Of a stretch of 64,000 bases of DNA, positions 46,801 to 54,304 are shown in pieces. The notes beneath the pieces were generated by a model that saw only the letters and a program-made list of their open reading frames with translations, searched no databases and was not told the DNA's origin. The first letter of the stretch is position 1. Each line of letters begins with the position of its first letter. The position numbers and the translations under genes are program-made. Source of the DNA: Dechloromonas sp. UBA6271 (GTDB lineage: Bacteria; Pseudomonadota; Gammaproteobacteria; Burkholderiales; Rhodocyclaceae); the NCBI GenBank assembly GCA_002440665.1, contig DJUX01000030.1, positions 1 through 64,000 of the forward strand, written 5' to 3'.

Positions 46801-47866
46801 CTTCGCACCCTTCTGGTATCGCCTGCTGGGCGCCAAGGTCGGGCGCGATGCGGAAATATCCACCGCGCAGGGACTGATCCCGGACCTGTTGACCCTTGGC
46901 GACGAAACCTTCATCGCCGATGCGGTCATGCTCGGCGACGAGGAAATCGACGGCGGCTGGATGACCCTGCGGGCGACGGTCGTCTCGCGCCGCAGCTTCG
47001 TCGGCAACGGTGCCTATGTGCCCGACGGGACGGTTCTGCCCGAAAACGTGCTGATCGGCGTGCACACCCGCGCGCCGGCCAATGCACAAATGCGCCCGGG
47101 CGATACCTGGCTCGGCTCGCCGGCGATCAATCTGCCGGCCCGTGAGGAAAACAGCGGCTACCCGGAAGAACTGACCTTTCGGCCATCGAAAATGCGCCGC
47201 CTCGGGCGCGCGCTGGTCGAAAGCTGCCGCATCATCACCCCTCACGCGGCCGTCATTGCCGTTGGCTATACGGTCGTGCTCAATGTCATGCCGCTGGCCG
47301 ACGCCGAGCAGTGGGGGGCGGTCTTCTGGTATTTGAACATTGCCGGCCTGCTTTACGGGGTTGGCACCCTGCTCTTCGTCGGGCTCCTCAAGTGGTTACT
47401 GCTGGGTCGCTACGACAAGATCGCCCGCCCGATGTGGACGCCTTTTGTCTGGATTTCGGAAGCCATCACCAGCCTCTACGTCGGCTTCACCGTGCCTAAT
47501 TTCATGCGCTACCTGCGCGGCACGCCCTGGCTGCCCATCGCCTTTTCCCTCCTCGGCAGCCGCATCGGTCGCGGCGTCTACCTCGACACCACCGATTTCG
47601 ATGAATTCGACTGCGTTCATATCGGCGACTACAGCGAGCTCAATGCCCTGTGCTGCCCGCAGACCCACCTCTTCGAGGACCGGATCATGAAAATCGACCA
47701 TGTCCGCATCGGCAGCCAGGTTTCGCTGGGCGCGCGAAGCTCCGTGCTATACAGCGCCGCCGTCGGCAACAACGTCAGGCTCGGGCCGCTGACGCTGGTC
47801 ATGAAGGGCGAGAGCATACCGGCCAGTTCGCACTGGCAGGGTTGCCCGGCTTCGCCAGCAACGTGA
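43838..47866 (+). CDS. Pls/PosA-like non-ribosomal peptide synthetase (A-T-three TM/hexapeptide modules)
   Basis: 1,342 residues from a TTG start; an alternative TTG lies ten codons later and no ATG occurs in the first 85 codons. Adenylation domain at about 30-530: YTSGSTGKPKG (A3), FDMSFEEIW (A4), TYGPTEATVS (A5), RTDDQVKIRGFRVELGEIE (A8) and TSGKIDRKTL (A10 Lys). Carrier domain with FSDLGGHSLFAARL at about 565-580 (phosphopantetheine Ser). Then three membrane-helix pairs (about 640-700, 875-950, 1130-1190), each followed by a left-handed beta-helix domain of hexapeptide repeats. This is the layout of epsilon-poly-lysine synthetase Pls and the PosA family. By hand alignment the residue at GrsA position 239 is Glu, which would fit a basic amino acid. 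No condensation, cyclisation or thioesterase domain is present. Product unknown. Confidence 0.88.
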   Translation: MVCSLPVTDALPSIDNLSILNGPKQPELIRAEVLADIFEATARRLPAQTALVCGDRSLSYGELDELADRVAARLIGAGVRPGQIVGLWLPRGIDLLVMQLGIAKAGAAWLPFDAETPVDRIKVCLDDAQAAGLLSCATSVASVDLLTDLAGPVWTAEALASLLNAPGPRRQGVLPEHPAYVIYTSGSTGKPKGIQVNQGAICHFLRSENAVLGIHEGDRVYQGFSVAFDMSFEEIWISYLAGATLWIAPREVSADPDALPRALIEQQISVLHAVPTLLALFARDIPNLRLINLGGEACPESLVARWARPGRQIFNTYGPTEATVSASLAELHAGQPVTIGRPLPNYGLLVIDTAVDHGLRLLPRGETGELCISGPGVAAGYLGRPDLTAEKFLANPWATSPQDARLYRTGDLARIDAVGCVQCLGRTDDQVKIRGFRVELGEIEAALCRQPSVGTAAVLLRQDEGIERLVAYLVADGKLLPTPGALRGALAEALPPYMVPVHIETLPEMPRLTSGKIDRKTLRARPLEFAAGLSADSDEPDTPAEEALFVELGKLFPGQPIHRAADFFSDLGGHSLFAARLASALRRHPHFASFTVRDIYQHRTIGRIAEALAETAALTQATEPPWTPPSARKRWLCGAAQALTIPGLVVLRMAQWLAPFFSYHFFTGDPDDSIALAITVSVAVFLLATAVEFAIAAAGKWLILGRLKPGRYPLWGLTYFRWWIADRLIEGAPVYMLSGSPLLVWWLRALGARIGKDTIIGSVTIRAHDLISIGDRVSIGNAANLENVRAERGEFIVGRITLANDAYIGSYSVLEGNTSIGEHGHLDGQSALGDGMAVPAGRTWSGSPPRDAGAFDHSSLPPRPEVSETRLAREGLFFVLGAIATAVIFFIPVFPTFILIDWLDDSYPWMQSSNIPFQLIKYFFLAFPATAVLILCTVLISAALRWSLLPRMQEGSWPVHSNAYCSRWLVNQIQEASLNILHGIYATVFAPFWYRLLGAKVGRDAEISTAQGLIPDLLTLGDETFIADAVMLGDEEIDGGWMTLRATVVSRRSFVGNGAYVPDGTVLPENVLIGVHTRAPANAQMRPGDTWLGSPAINLPAREENSGYPEELTFRPSKMRRLGRALVESCRIITPHAAVIAVGYTVVLNVMPLADAEQWGAVFWYLNIAGLLYGVGTLLFVGLLKWLLLGRYDKIARPMWTPFVWISEAITSLYVGFTVPNFMRYLRGTPWLPIAFSLLGSRIGRGVYLDTTDFDEFDCVHIGDYSELNALCCPQTHLFEDRIMKIDHVRIGSQVSLGARSSVLYSAAVGNNVRLGPLTLVMKGESIPASSHWQGCPASPAT

Positions 47867-48450
47867 CGTTCGCCCCCTTGCTGGCTGCAGACGGTCTGTA
47901 TGTGCTGCCAGTAAAAACACCTGAAACATTGCTCCGGGATAGTGCTCGCCAAATCGTTCGCCGCGCCCTCGGCGACGCGCTGACCAAGATTCTGGCAGCA
48001 AAGGACGGGAGTATCGAGTTGCTTTCCTCCCCCGGACAACCAATCCGTCTGGCCCCGCCATGGAGCCATATCGGCATCTCGGTCAGCCATGAACCCGGAC
48101 TATCACTTGCAGCCGCCCATCTCGGCGGACCGGTGGGTATAGACCTCATGCGCCTTGGCGCGCCTATCGCAGAAATTGAATTGCTCGCTCACGATTACCT
48201 GGGACCTGCCGAAACCCTGGCCATCGGCACCCAGCCCGTTGAAATGCGACAGCTTGCCTTTGCCAATGCCTGGACTCGTCTCGAAGCACGCCTGAAATGC
48301 CTGGCGTTGCCTCTAAACGAATGGGCGCCGGAACTCGAAGCGCAGTTGGCGACGTGCACCGTCACAGAACTGGCCATGCCATCTGGCTGGATCGCAGCGG
48401 TGGCTACCGGCCCGACGAGCACACAGTGGGCCGAACTTCAACATCTTTAG
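47863..48450 (+). CDS. 4'-phosphopantetheinyl transferase, Sfp type
   Basis: 195 residues from a GTG that overlaps the NRPS stop as GTGA; longer frames run back inside the NRPS gene and are rejected. Diagnostic segments: IGISVSHEPGLSLAA, GPVGIDLMRL (metal-binding Asp) and FANAWTRLEARLKCLAL (the WxxxEAxxK catalytic block). It transfers phosphopantetheine from CoA to the Ser of the carrier domain encoded immediately upstream, so the pair is self-sufficient. Rather divergent from E. coli AcpS and EntD. Confidence 0.85.
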   Translation: MTFAPLLAADGLYVLPVKTPETLLRDSARQIVRRALGDALTKILAAKDGSIELLSSPGQPIRLAPPWSHIGISVSHEPGLSLAAAHLGGPVGIDLMRLGAPIAEIELLAHDYLGPAETLAIGTQPVEMRQLAFANAWTRLEARLKCLALPLNEWAPELEAQLATCTVTELAMPSGWIAAVATGPTSTQWAELQHL

Positions 48451-48492
48451 ATCCACTCAAGCCGCAGCACGAAACAAGACAATCGAAAATTG

Positions 48493-48873
48493 GAAAGCCG
48501 GCCGATAAGCCGGGTTCTGTTCCCCCCTTGCGGGGTTCGGCAATCATTCCTCTAGGCCTGCCGTCACCGACAGGCTCAAGCAACCTACCCGGAAGCAGCG
48601 CGGGCCACGCTCATGCTTCCCTATTTGGTCTTGCTCCGGATGGGGTTTAGCGTGCCGTCGAACGTTGCCGCCGACGCGGTGAGCTCTTACCTCGCCGTTT
48701 CACCCTTACCGACCGGGGTCGCCCCCGGCAGGCGGTCTACTCTCTGTTCCACTTTCCGTTGCCTTGGGTCTTGCGACTTATAGCACCCAGTCGTTAACTG
48801 GCATCCTGCCCTATGGAGCCCGGACTTTCCTCCCGATACTTGCGTATCCGGCGATTGCCTGGCCGACTTTCCG
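48493..48873 (-). ncRNA. rnpB: RNase P RNA, bacterial class A
   Basis: Read on the minus strand it contains the invariant blocks GGAGGAAAGTCCGGGCTCC near the 5' end, AAACCCCATCCGGAGCAAG and AATAGG in the middle, and AACCCGGCTTATCGGCCGG at the 3' end. It cuts the 5' leaders of tRNA precursors with the RnpA protein. The exact ends are estimated to within a few bases. It lies alone between the PPTase and the transglutaminase genes. Confidence 0.95.
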
Positions 48874-48879
48874 GGGTCG

Positions 48880-48885
48880 ATTATA
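48880..48885 (-). promoter_or_regulatory. -10 element of rnpB
   Basis: A perfect TATAAT on the minus strand ends seven bases before the predicted 5' end of the RNA. No clear -35 is seen at the expected distance. Confidence 0.65.
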
Positions 48886-49153
48886 CGCATGCCGGACGCC
48901 TGCTCCCGCCTTGCGGATTACGGGCTCCTTGCTAGCTGGCATCCGGGCGCGTAAGATTCGCCTGCTGCGTCGCACAAAAGTTGTGCAAATTCATCGTTTT
49001 GCCTCGCGTAAATGCCCGTCTTCCCTGCCGTTTTCAACACTGAACCGGCGGCACGCTGATTTCAACATTTCCCGCTGCATTGCGTCGTTCAACTGGTCGC
49101 CTGACCGCGCCCAGGGTTTGCCTTGACCAAGGCGCCATTAATTTAGGGACTAC

Positions 49154-50032
49154 ATGGTTCGCATTCAATTTGCGATCGATCTTCATTACGACCTTACCTT
49201 CCCGGGCACCGATTTCGTCTTCAACATCCACGCCGCCAAGACTGCCGCCCAGACGGTAGTCAGCGAGCAGTTGCAGATCAGTCAGCCAGTGCTGCCGACG
49301 ATCCAGACCGACCCGGCCACCTGCGCCCGTTATCTGCGCCTGACCGCCGGCCCCGGGCCGCTGAATATCTCCTATCAGGCGACGCTGGATATCGACCACC
49401 ATGTCGGCGCACCCGACATCATTGGCGAGACACTGATCGCCCGCCTGCCGCTGTCCGCCCTAACTTACATCTATCCGAGCCGTTACTGCCAGTCGGACCG
49501 CCTGAGCCTGCTGGCAATGAACGAATTCGGCCACCTGCCGAAGGGCTATCGGCGTGTCGAGGCGATCCGGACCTGGGTGCAGCGGCAAGTCACATTCAAG
49601 AGCGCGACCAGCAGTTCGACCACCTCGGCGATCGACACGCTGACCGACCGCGTCGGCGTCTGCCGCGACTTCGCACATCTGATGATCGCCATCTGCCGCG
49701 CCCTGAGCATTCCGGCCCGCTTCACCACCGGTATCGATTACGGCGCCGACCCGGCGCTCGGCCCGACCGATTTTCACGCTTACGTCGAAGTCTTTCTCGA
49801 CTACCGCTGGTATCTGTTCGACCCGTCCGGCACCGCCATCCCGATGGGCTTCGTGCGCCTCGGTACCGGCCGCGATGCCGCCGATGTGTCATACGCCACC
49901 ATTTTCGGCAGCGCCACCTCGCCGCCGCCGCTCATTTCCGTCCGCGCCCTGACGGAACCCGACCGCCCGTGGGAACTGCCCCGCCACCGGCCGGAAGCGC
50001 TATCGACCGATGCTGCGGTCAACCCGCTCTAA
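49154..50032 (+). CDS. Transglutaminase-like cysteine protease-fold protein
   Basis: 292 residues, no signal peptide. The catalytic triad is visible in RVGVCRDFAHLM (Cys, about residue 172), TDFHAYVEVFL (His) and WYLFDPSGTA (Asp). An N-terminal beta-rich domain (about 1-100) precedes it, as in the bacterial transglutaminase group COG1305. Such proteins often act in polyamine or peptide crosslinking or as peptidases; the role here is unknown. A motif copy at 50014 sits in its last codons. It is followed after 27 bases by the IF-1 gene. Confidence 0.85.
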   Translation: MVRIQFAIDLHYDLTFPGTDFVFNIHAAKTAAQTVVSEQLQISQPVLPTIQTDPATCARYLRLTAGPGPLNISYQATLDIDHHVGAPDIIGETLIARLPLSALTYIYPSRYCQSDRLSLLAMNEFGHLPKGYRRVEAIRTWVQRQVTFKSATSSSTTSAIDTLTDRVGVCRDFAHLMIAICRALSIPARFTTGIDYGADPALGPTDFHAYVEVFLDYRWYLFDPSGTAIPMGFVRLGTGRDAADVSYATIFGSATSPPPLISVRALTEPDRPWELPRHRPEALSTDAAVNPL

Positions 50033-50059
50033 CCCCCTTTATTGATTGGAGAAATATCC

Positions 50060-50320
50060 TTGGCAAAAGAAGAGCTACTTGAAATGCAAGGCGTCGTGAA
50101 TGACGTCCTCCCCGACACCCGCTTCCGCGTCACGCTGGAAAACGGCCACGAACTGATTGCCTACACGTCCGGCAAGATGAAGAAGAACCACATCCGCATC
50201 CTGGTCGGCGACAAGGTCACGCTGGAGTTGTCTCCTTACGACCTGAGCAAGGGCCGCATCACGTTCCGCCACCTCGAACCCCGCAGTGGCGGCCCAGCGC
50301 CGCAACGCCGCCGCTACTGA
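50060..50320 (+). CDS. infA: Translation initiation factor IF-1 (extended copy)
   Basis: 86 residues from a TTG preceded by GGAGAA at seven bases; this gives the standard AKEELLEMQG start. The OB-fold body matches IF-1 (NGHELIAYTSGKMKKNHIRILVGDKVTLELSPYDLSKGRI), but the C-terminus carries about 14 extra residues ending in PQRRRY. Betaproteobacteria commonly keep a second IF-1 outside the ribosomal protein operon. The TTG start suggests lower expression. Confidence 0.92.
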   Translation: MAKEELLEMQGVVNDVLPDTRFRVTLENGHELIAYTSGKMKKNHIRILVGDKVTLELSPYDLSKGRITFRHLEPRSGGPAPQRRRY

Positions 50321-50374
50321 TCCGCTTGGCGGGAGAGACCGGAACGGCGGAATGGCCCGCCCTTCCTGCCGCCT

Positions 50375-50845
50375 CTAGGCGCCGGCGAGCGGCATCGCCG
50401 TCTTGTCGACCACGCGCCGCAGCACGAAGCTGGAATGCACCCCGGTCACGCCGGGGATGCGCGTGATGCGGTTGAGCAGCAGTTCCTGGTAAGCGTCCAT
50501 GTCGCGGACCACGACCTTGAGCTGGTAATCGGCATCCTGCCCGGTAATCAGCAGGCACTCCAGCACCTCCGGGTTTTCGCCGATCTGCGCCTCGAAATTG
50601 GCGAAGCGTTCCGGCGTGTGCTGGTCCATCGAGATGTGGATCAGCGCCATCAGCGACAGCCCGAGTCTCCGCGCATCGAGCAGCGCGCGGTAGCCGGTGA
50701 TCAGCCCCGATTCTTCCAGCGCGCGCACCCGGCGCAGACAGGGCGACGGCGAGAGGCCGATGCGGTCGGCCAGATCCTGGTTGCTGATCCGCCCATCCTG
50801 CTGCAAAACCCCAAGAATTTGCCGGTCGTAACGATCAAGTTCCAT
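50375..50845 (-). CDS. Lrp/AsnC family transcriptional regulator
   Basis: 156 residues. N-terminal helix-turn-helix DRYDRQILGVLQQDGRISNQDLADRIGLSPSPCLRRVRALEESGLI, then a RAM domain (about 68-150) that binds amino acids. It diverges from leuA across an AT-rich 133-base gap, so it may control leuA and itself; leucine sensing is a natural guess but not shown. Confidence 0.9.
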   Translation of the reverse strand: MELDRYDRQILGVLQQDGRISNQDLADRIGLSPSPCLRRVRALEESGLITGYRALLDARRLGLSLMALIHISMDQHTPERFANFEAQIGENPEVLECLLITGQDADYQLKVVVRDMDAYQELLLNRITRIPGVTGVHSSFVLRRVVDKTAMPLAGA

Positions 50846-50978
50846 TTAATGGCACTAAAAAAACAATACATAGAATTATCTGCTAAATAACCAAACAATC
50901 AACCCATAAAACGCAAGCACCTGCCGGCGCCTTTTGCTTAAGATTGCTCCATCGAATCCAGTCTTCAGGAGCAGCACC

Positions 50979-52661
50979 ATGATGCAGAACCCCGCCGCCA
51001 AGTACCACGCTTTTGCCCCGGTTCAGCTCGTCGACCGCAACTGGCCCAACAACACGATCACCCGGCCGCCGATCTGGATGAGCACCGACCTCCGCGACGG
51101 CAACCAGGCGCTTTTCGAGCCGATGAACGGCGAAAAGAAGATGCGCATGTTCAAGACGCTCTGTGCCATCGGCTTCAAGGAAATCGAGGTCGCCTTCCCG
51201 TCCGCCTCGGAAACCGAATTCGGCTTCGTGCGTGGCCTGATCGAAGGTGGCCACATTCCCGACGACGTCACCATAGAAGTCCTCACCCAGGCCCGCGAGC
51301 ACCTCATCCGCCGCACCTTCGAATCGATCAAGGGCGCCAAACAGGCGATCGTGCACGTCTATAACGCAACCAGCAAAACCTTCCGCGACAACGTCTTCGG
51401 CATGAGCAAGGCGGAAGTTGTGGCCATGGCGGTCGACGCGGTCAAGCTCATCCGCCAGCTTGCCGACGCGATGCCGGAAACGAGGATTACGCTCGAATAC
51501 AGCCCGGAACTCTTCACCGCCACCGAACTCGACTTCGCCCTTGAAGTCTGCGATGCCGTGACCGCCGCCTGGGGCGCGACACCACAGCGCAAGGTCATCC
51601 TCAACCTCCCGACCACGGTCGAGATCGCCACGCCGAACATCTACGCCGACCAGATCGAGTGGATGCACAGGAATCTCGCGCGCCGCGACAGCGTCATCAT
51701 CAGCCTCCACCCGCACAACGACCGTGGCACTGCCGTCGCCGCTGCCGAGCTCGGCCTCATGGCCGGCGCCGACCGCGTCGAGGGCTGTCTTTTCGGCAAC
51801 GGCGAGCGTACCGGCAACGTGGACCTCGTCACCGTCGCCCTCAACATGTACACGCAGGGCGTCCATCCCGGCCTCGATTTCTCCGACATCAACGCCGTCG
51901 CCCGCACTTTCGAACACTGCAGCCAGCTCCCGATCCACCCACGCCACCCATACGTCGGTGATCTCGTCTTCACGGCCTTCTCCGGCTCCCACCAGGACGC
52001 CATCAAGAAGGGGTTCTCCGCTCAAGAGGCGGATGAGCAATGGTCAGTGCCCTACCTCCCGATCGATCCGGCCGACGTCGGCCGCAGCTACGACTCGGTG
52101 ATCCGCGTCAACAGCCAGTCGGGCAAGGGCGGCATCGCCTACCTGATGGAAACCGAGCACGGCGTGGTCATGCCGCGGCGCTTGCAGGTCGAGTTCTCCG
52201 GCGTCGTCCAGCGCCACACCGACACGCATGGCGGCGAAGTGAGCGCTGACGGCATCTGGACCATGTTCGCCCGGACCTACCTCGATGCCGACACGCCGGT
52301 CCGCTACCGCGAACATCACCTGTTCGAGCACGGCAGCGCCCAGGGCATTCGTCTCGCCGTCGATATCGGCGGTACGCCGCACCTCCTGACCGGCGAAGGC
52401 AACGGCCCCATCGATGCTGCGGTCCACGCCCTCCAGACGGCAGGAATCAGCGTGCAGGTGCGCAGCTACGAGGAACGCTCGATGGCGCCGAGCGGCGAAG
52501 CCGGCAACGCGCAGGCCTGTGCCTTCATGGAAATCGCCGGCGGCGAGCGCGGCGAATGCTACGGCGTCGGTATCGACGGCAACATCGTCACCGCCTCGCT
52601 CAAGGCCTTGGTCAGCGGCATCAATCGCCTCGGCATCGGCCGTCTCGACCAGGCCGCATGA
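50979..52661 (+). CDS. leuA: 2-isopropylmalate synthase (type 2, about 560 residues)
   Basis: 560 residues from the ATG at 50979 (CAGGAG upstream); a second ATG follows at once. Catalytic HMGL barrel: MSTDLRDGNQAL with the metal Asp, then EVAFPSASETEF, SLHPHNDRGTAVAAAELG, followed by a C-terminal leucine-binding regulatory domain. It condenses acetyl-CoA with 2-oxoisovalerate, the first committed step of leucine synthesis. Feedback by leucine is expected from the regulatory domain. Motif copy at 51030. Confidence 0.97.
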   Translation: MMQNPAAKYHAFAPVQLVDRNWPNNTITRPPIWMSTDLRDGNQALFEPMNGEKKMRMFKTLCAIGFKEIEVAFPSASETEFGFVRGLIEGGHIPDDVTIEVLTQAREHLIRRTFESIKGAKQAIVHVYNATSKTFRDNVFGMSKAEVVAMAVDAVKLIRQLADAMPETRITLEYSPELFTATELDFALEVCDAVTAAWGATPQRKVILNLPTTVEIATPNIYADQIEWMHRNLARRDSVIISLHPHNDRGTAVAAAELGLMAGADRVEGCLFGNGERTGNVDLVTVALNMYTQGVHPGLDFSDINAVARTFEHCSQLPIHPRHPYVGDLVFTAFSGSHQDAIKKGFSAQEADEQWSVPYLPIDPADVGRSYDSVIRVNSQSGKGGIAYLMETEHGVVMPRRLQVEFSGVVQRHTDTHGGEVSADGIWTMFARTYLDADTPVRYREHHLFEHGSAQGIRLAVDIGGTPHLLTGEGNGPIDAAVHALQTAGISVQVRSYEERSMAPSGEAGNAQACAFMEIAGGERGECYGVGIDGNIVTASLKALVSGINRLGIGRLDQAA

Positions 52662-52666
52662 CCGGT

Positions 52667-52693
52667 TGCCGGCTGCCTGGCAGGCAGCCGGCA
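52667..52693 (+). terminator. Perfect 13-bp hairpin after leuA
   Basis: Two exact 13-base arms (TGCCGGCTGCCTG and its complement) around one central base start six bases past the leuA stop. No T-run follows, so it may work as a stabilising or Rho-assisted end. Confidence 0.65.
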
Positions 52694-52750
52694 CCAGTCG
52701 CCAGAAGTTTGCCTCGGGCCGGCCATGGGGCAAATCATCGAACAACGGGC

Positions 52751-52778
52751 TTGCGGGAAGGCAACAATCGACTAGTAT
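52751..52778 (+). promoter_or_regulatory. Predicted promoter of the lipoprotein at 52812
   Basis: TTGCGG and TAGTAT with a 16-base spacer, 34 bases before the start codon. Confidence 0.45.
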
Positions 52779-52811
52779 TTATCAGTCATCCACTTTTCCG
52801 TGCCCGCTGCC

Positions 52812-53153
52812 ATGAAAACCTCCTCTGCATCCTGGGCCGCAGTCGCCGGCGCCCTGACCCTCACTGCATGCGCCACGCCACCGGCGCAGGTGCTCGCCGG
52901 CATGGAACCGCAGGCCGTCGACACGGCCTTGCAGCGTGGACGCTTCGACCTGCAATGCCCGAATGCCCAGCCGACGGTGCTGTCGCGGGAACTGCGTCCG
53001 CCGGCAATTGAAACGTTCCGCTACTCCGGCGTTCAGCGCGGCGTATTCACCATTGGCATCAGCGGTTGCGACAAACAGATGACCTTCCAGATCGTCTGCC
53101 CCGATGGCGGATACGGCTGCTTTTCGGCCGACGGGCGCGAAAACGTCCGATGA
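52812..53153 (+). CDS. Small secreted lipoprotein, 113 residues
   Basis: Lipobox TLTAC at about residue 20 after a short signal peptide. The mature part contains three spaced Cys (in DLQCPN, SGCDKQ and VCPDGGYGC), likely disulfides. I do not recognise the family. An upstream GTG (52800) is possible but the ATG sits better with the signal peptide. It starts a run of small envelope genes. Confidence 0.7.
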   Translation: MKTSSASWAAVAGALTLTACATPPAQVLAGMEPQAVDTALQRGRFDLQCPNAQPTVLSRELRPPAIETFRYSGVQRGVFTIGISGCDKQMTFQIVCPDGGYGCFSADGRENVR

Positions 53154-53261
53154 CAAACGGATCGAGTCGCCTGGCCGACTTGCGTTATCATGAAATCCGC
53201 ATTGCGGCGGCAAGCTGCTGATCCGAACTGCAACAAAACCAATTCAACTGAGGAGGGCACC

Positions 53262-53702
53262 ATGTTCCAGAAAATCACATCCTATTTCTCCGCCATCGTC
53301 CTGGCCCTGACGCTCACCGCCTGCGCCAACACCGGCGGGCCGCAGGAAGTCGAAATCCGTACCGGCGTCATCGAGCAGATCACCCCGGTCGAATTGCCAA
53401 GTAATCAGCACGCCGGGGTCGGTGCCGTCGTCGGCGGTCTTGCCGGCTTGGGTATCGGCAGCCTGATCGGCGGCGGTACCGGGCGCGATGTCGCGATGGT
53501 GCTCGGCACCGTCGGCGGCGCCGTCGCCGGGCACGCAGTTCAGCAGCGCTACGACAAGCCGGTCCCGGGCCAGCAGATCATCGTCCGCACCACCAGCGGC
53601 GTCCTGGTTTCGATAACCCAGCCGACCAATCCGAATCTGCGCAAGGGCGAGAAGGTCTATATCGAAGGCAGCGGCGAAGACGCCCGCGTCGTTACCCACT
53701 AA
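53262..53702 (+). CDS. Glycine-zipper outer-membrane lipoprotein (SlyB/Pal-like)
   Basis: 146 residues from the ATG at 53262 (GAGGAGG upstream). Lipobox LTAC at about residue 20, then a glycine-zipper hairpin VGAVVGGLAGLGIGSLIGGG with TVGGAVAGHAVQQ (about 50-95), the 2TM motif of SlyB-like proteins. The C-terminal domain has IIVRTTSGVLVSI. It is thought to stabilise the outer membrane; role inferred from family. Confidence 0.85.
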   Translation: MFQKITSYFSAIVLALTLTACANTGGPQEVEIRTGVIEQITPVELPSNQHAGVGAVVGGLAGLGIGSLIGGGTGRDVAMVLGTVGGAVAGHAVQQRYDKPVPGQQIIVRTTSGVLVSITQPTNPNLRKGEKVYIEGSGEDARVVTH

Positions 53703-53720
53703 GCCAACCGGTGTTGCGCA

Positions 53721-53752
53721 GTTCCGGGCATCAGGAAATCGCTGCCCGGAAC
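53721..53752 (+). terminator. Stem-loop after the glycine-zipper gene
   Basis: Perfect arms GTTCCGGGCA/TGCCCGGAAC with a 12-base loop, ending two bases before a motif copy. Confidence 0.6.
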
Positions 53753-53754
53753 GC

Positions 53755-53768
53755 GTTGACCGCAACAG
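53755..53768 (+). repeat. Intergenic motif copy after the stem-loop
   Basis: GTTGACCGCAACAG, between the stem-loop at 53721-53752 and the next lipoprotein start. Confidence 0.85.
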
Positions 53769-53776
53769 AGAGACAC

Positions 53777-54217
53777 ATGCTTCGCGCCACCCGCAAAAAG
53801 CCACATAGCCTTGCTTCCGTAACATCGCGCATCCGCCTGGCGGCGATTTCTGCCGCGCTACCCCTTGTTCTCGCCGCCTGTGCCAACGGCACCCAGGACC
53901 CCGAACTGACGAACGTGATCGACGAGGCGCGGCGGGTACAAACGGAGATCGGCATCGCGCCCGACGCCGCCAGGCCCGATCCCGCCTATGAAGGCTTTCT
54001 CGACAAGGTGCAGAAAAACTGTCCGCTGGCCCGCATCGGTTCGCACAGCATCCGCTGGGAACTCCTGCAGGATCCATCCTTCCTGGACCTGACCTCGCGC
54101 TTCTACAACGGCATCATTTCGCAGCAGAAATATATCGACACGTTGACCGGTTACTACAATGCGCCGGCCAGTTCGCCCGGCATCCGCTGCATCCTCGATC
54201 AATTGCCGAAGCAATAG
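53777..54217 (+). CDS. Putative lipoprotein, 146 residues
   Basis: Start ATG at 53777. A basic N-terminus and lipobox LAAC near residue 33 mark it as exported. The mature part ends with two Cys regions (NCPLAR and IRCILDQL) and contains ARRVQTEIGIAPD. No family recognised. It stands alone between the glycine-zipper gene and a periplasmic gene. Confidence 0.65.
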   Translation: MLRATRKKPHSLASVTSRIRLAAISAALPLVLAACANGTQDPELTNVIDEARRVQTEIGIAPDAARPDPAYEGFLDKVQKNCPLARIGSHSIRWELLQDPSFLDLTSRFYNGIISQQKYIDTLTGYYNAPASSPGIRCILDQLPKQ

Positions 54218-54304
54218 ATCGCCCCTCACCAAGGCCGCCAGCAATCGGTGGCAGCCAACTTTAACTGCCACCCCGGCAATCTCAACCCCCAACAGGAGTC
54301 ACCC

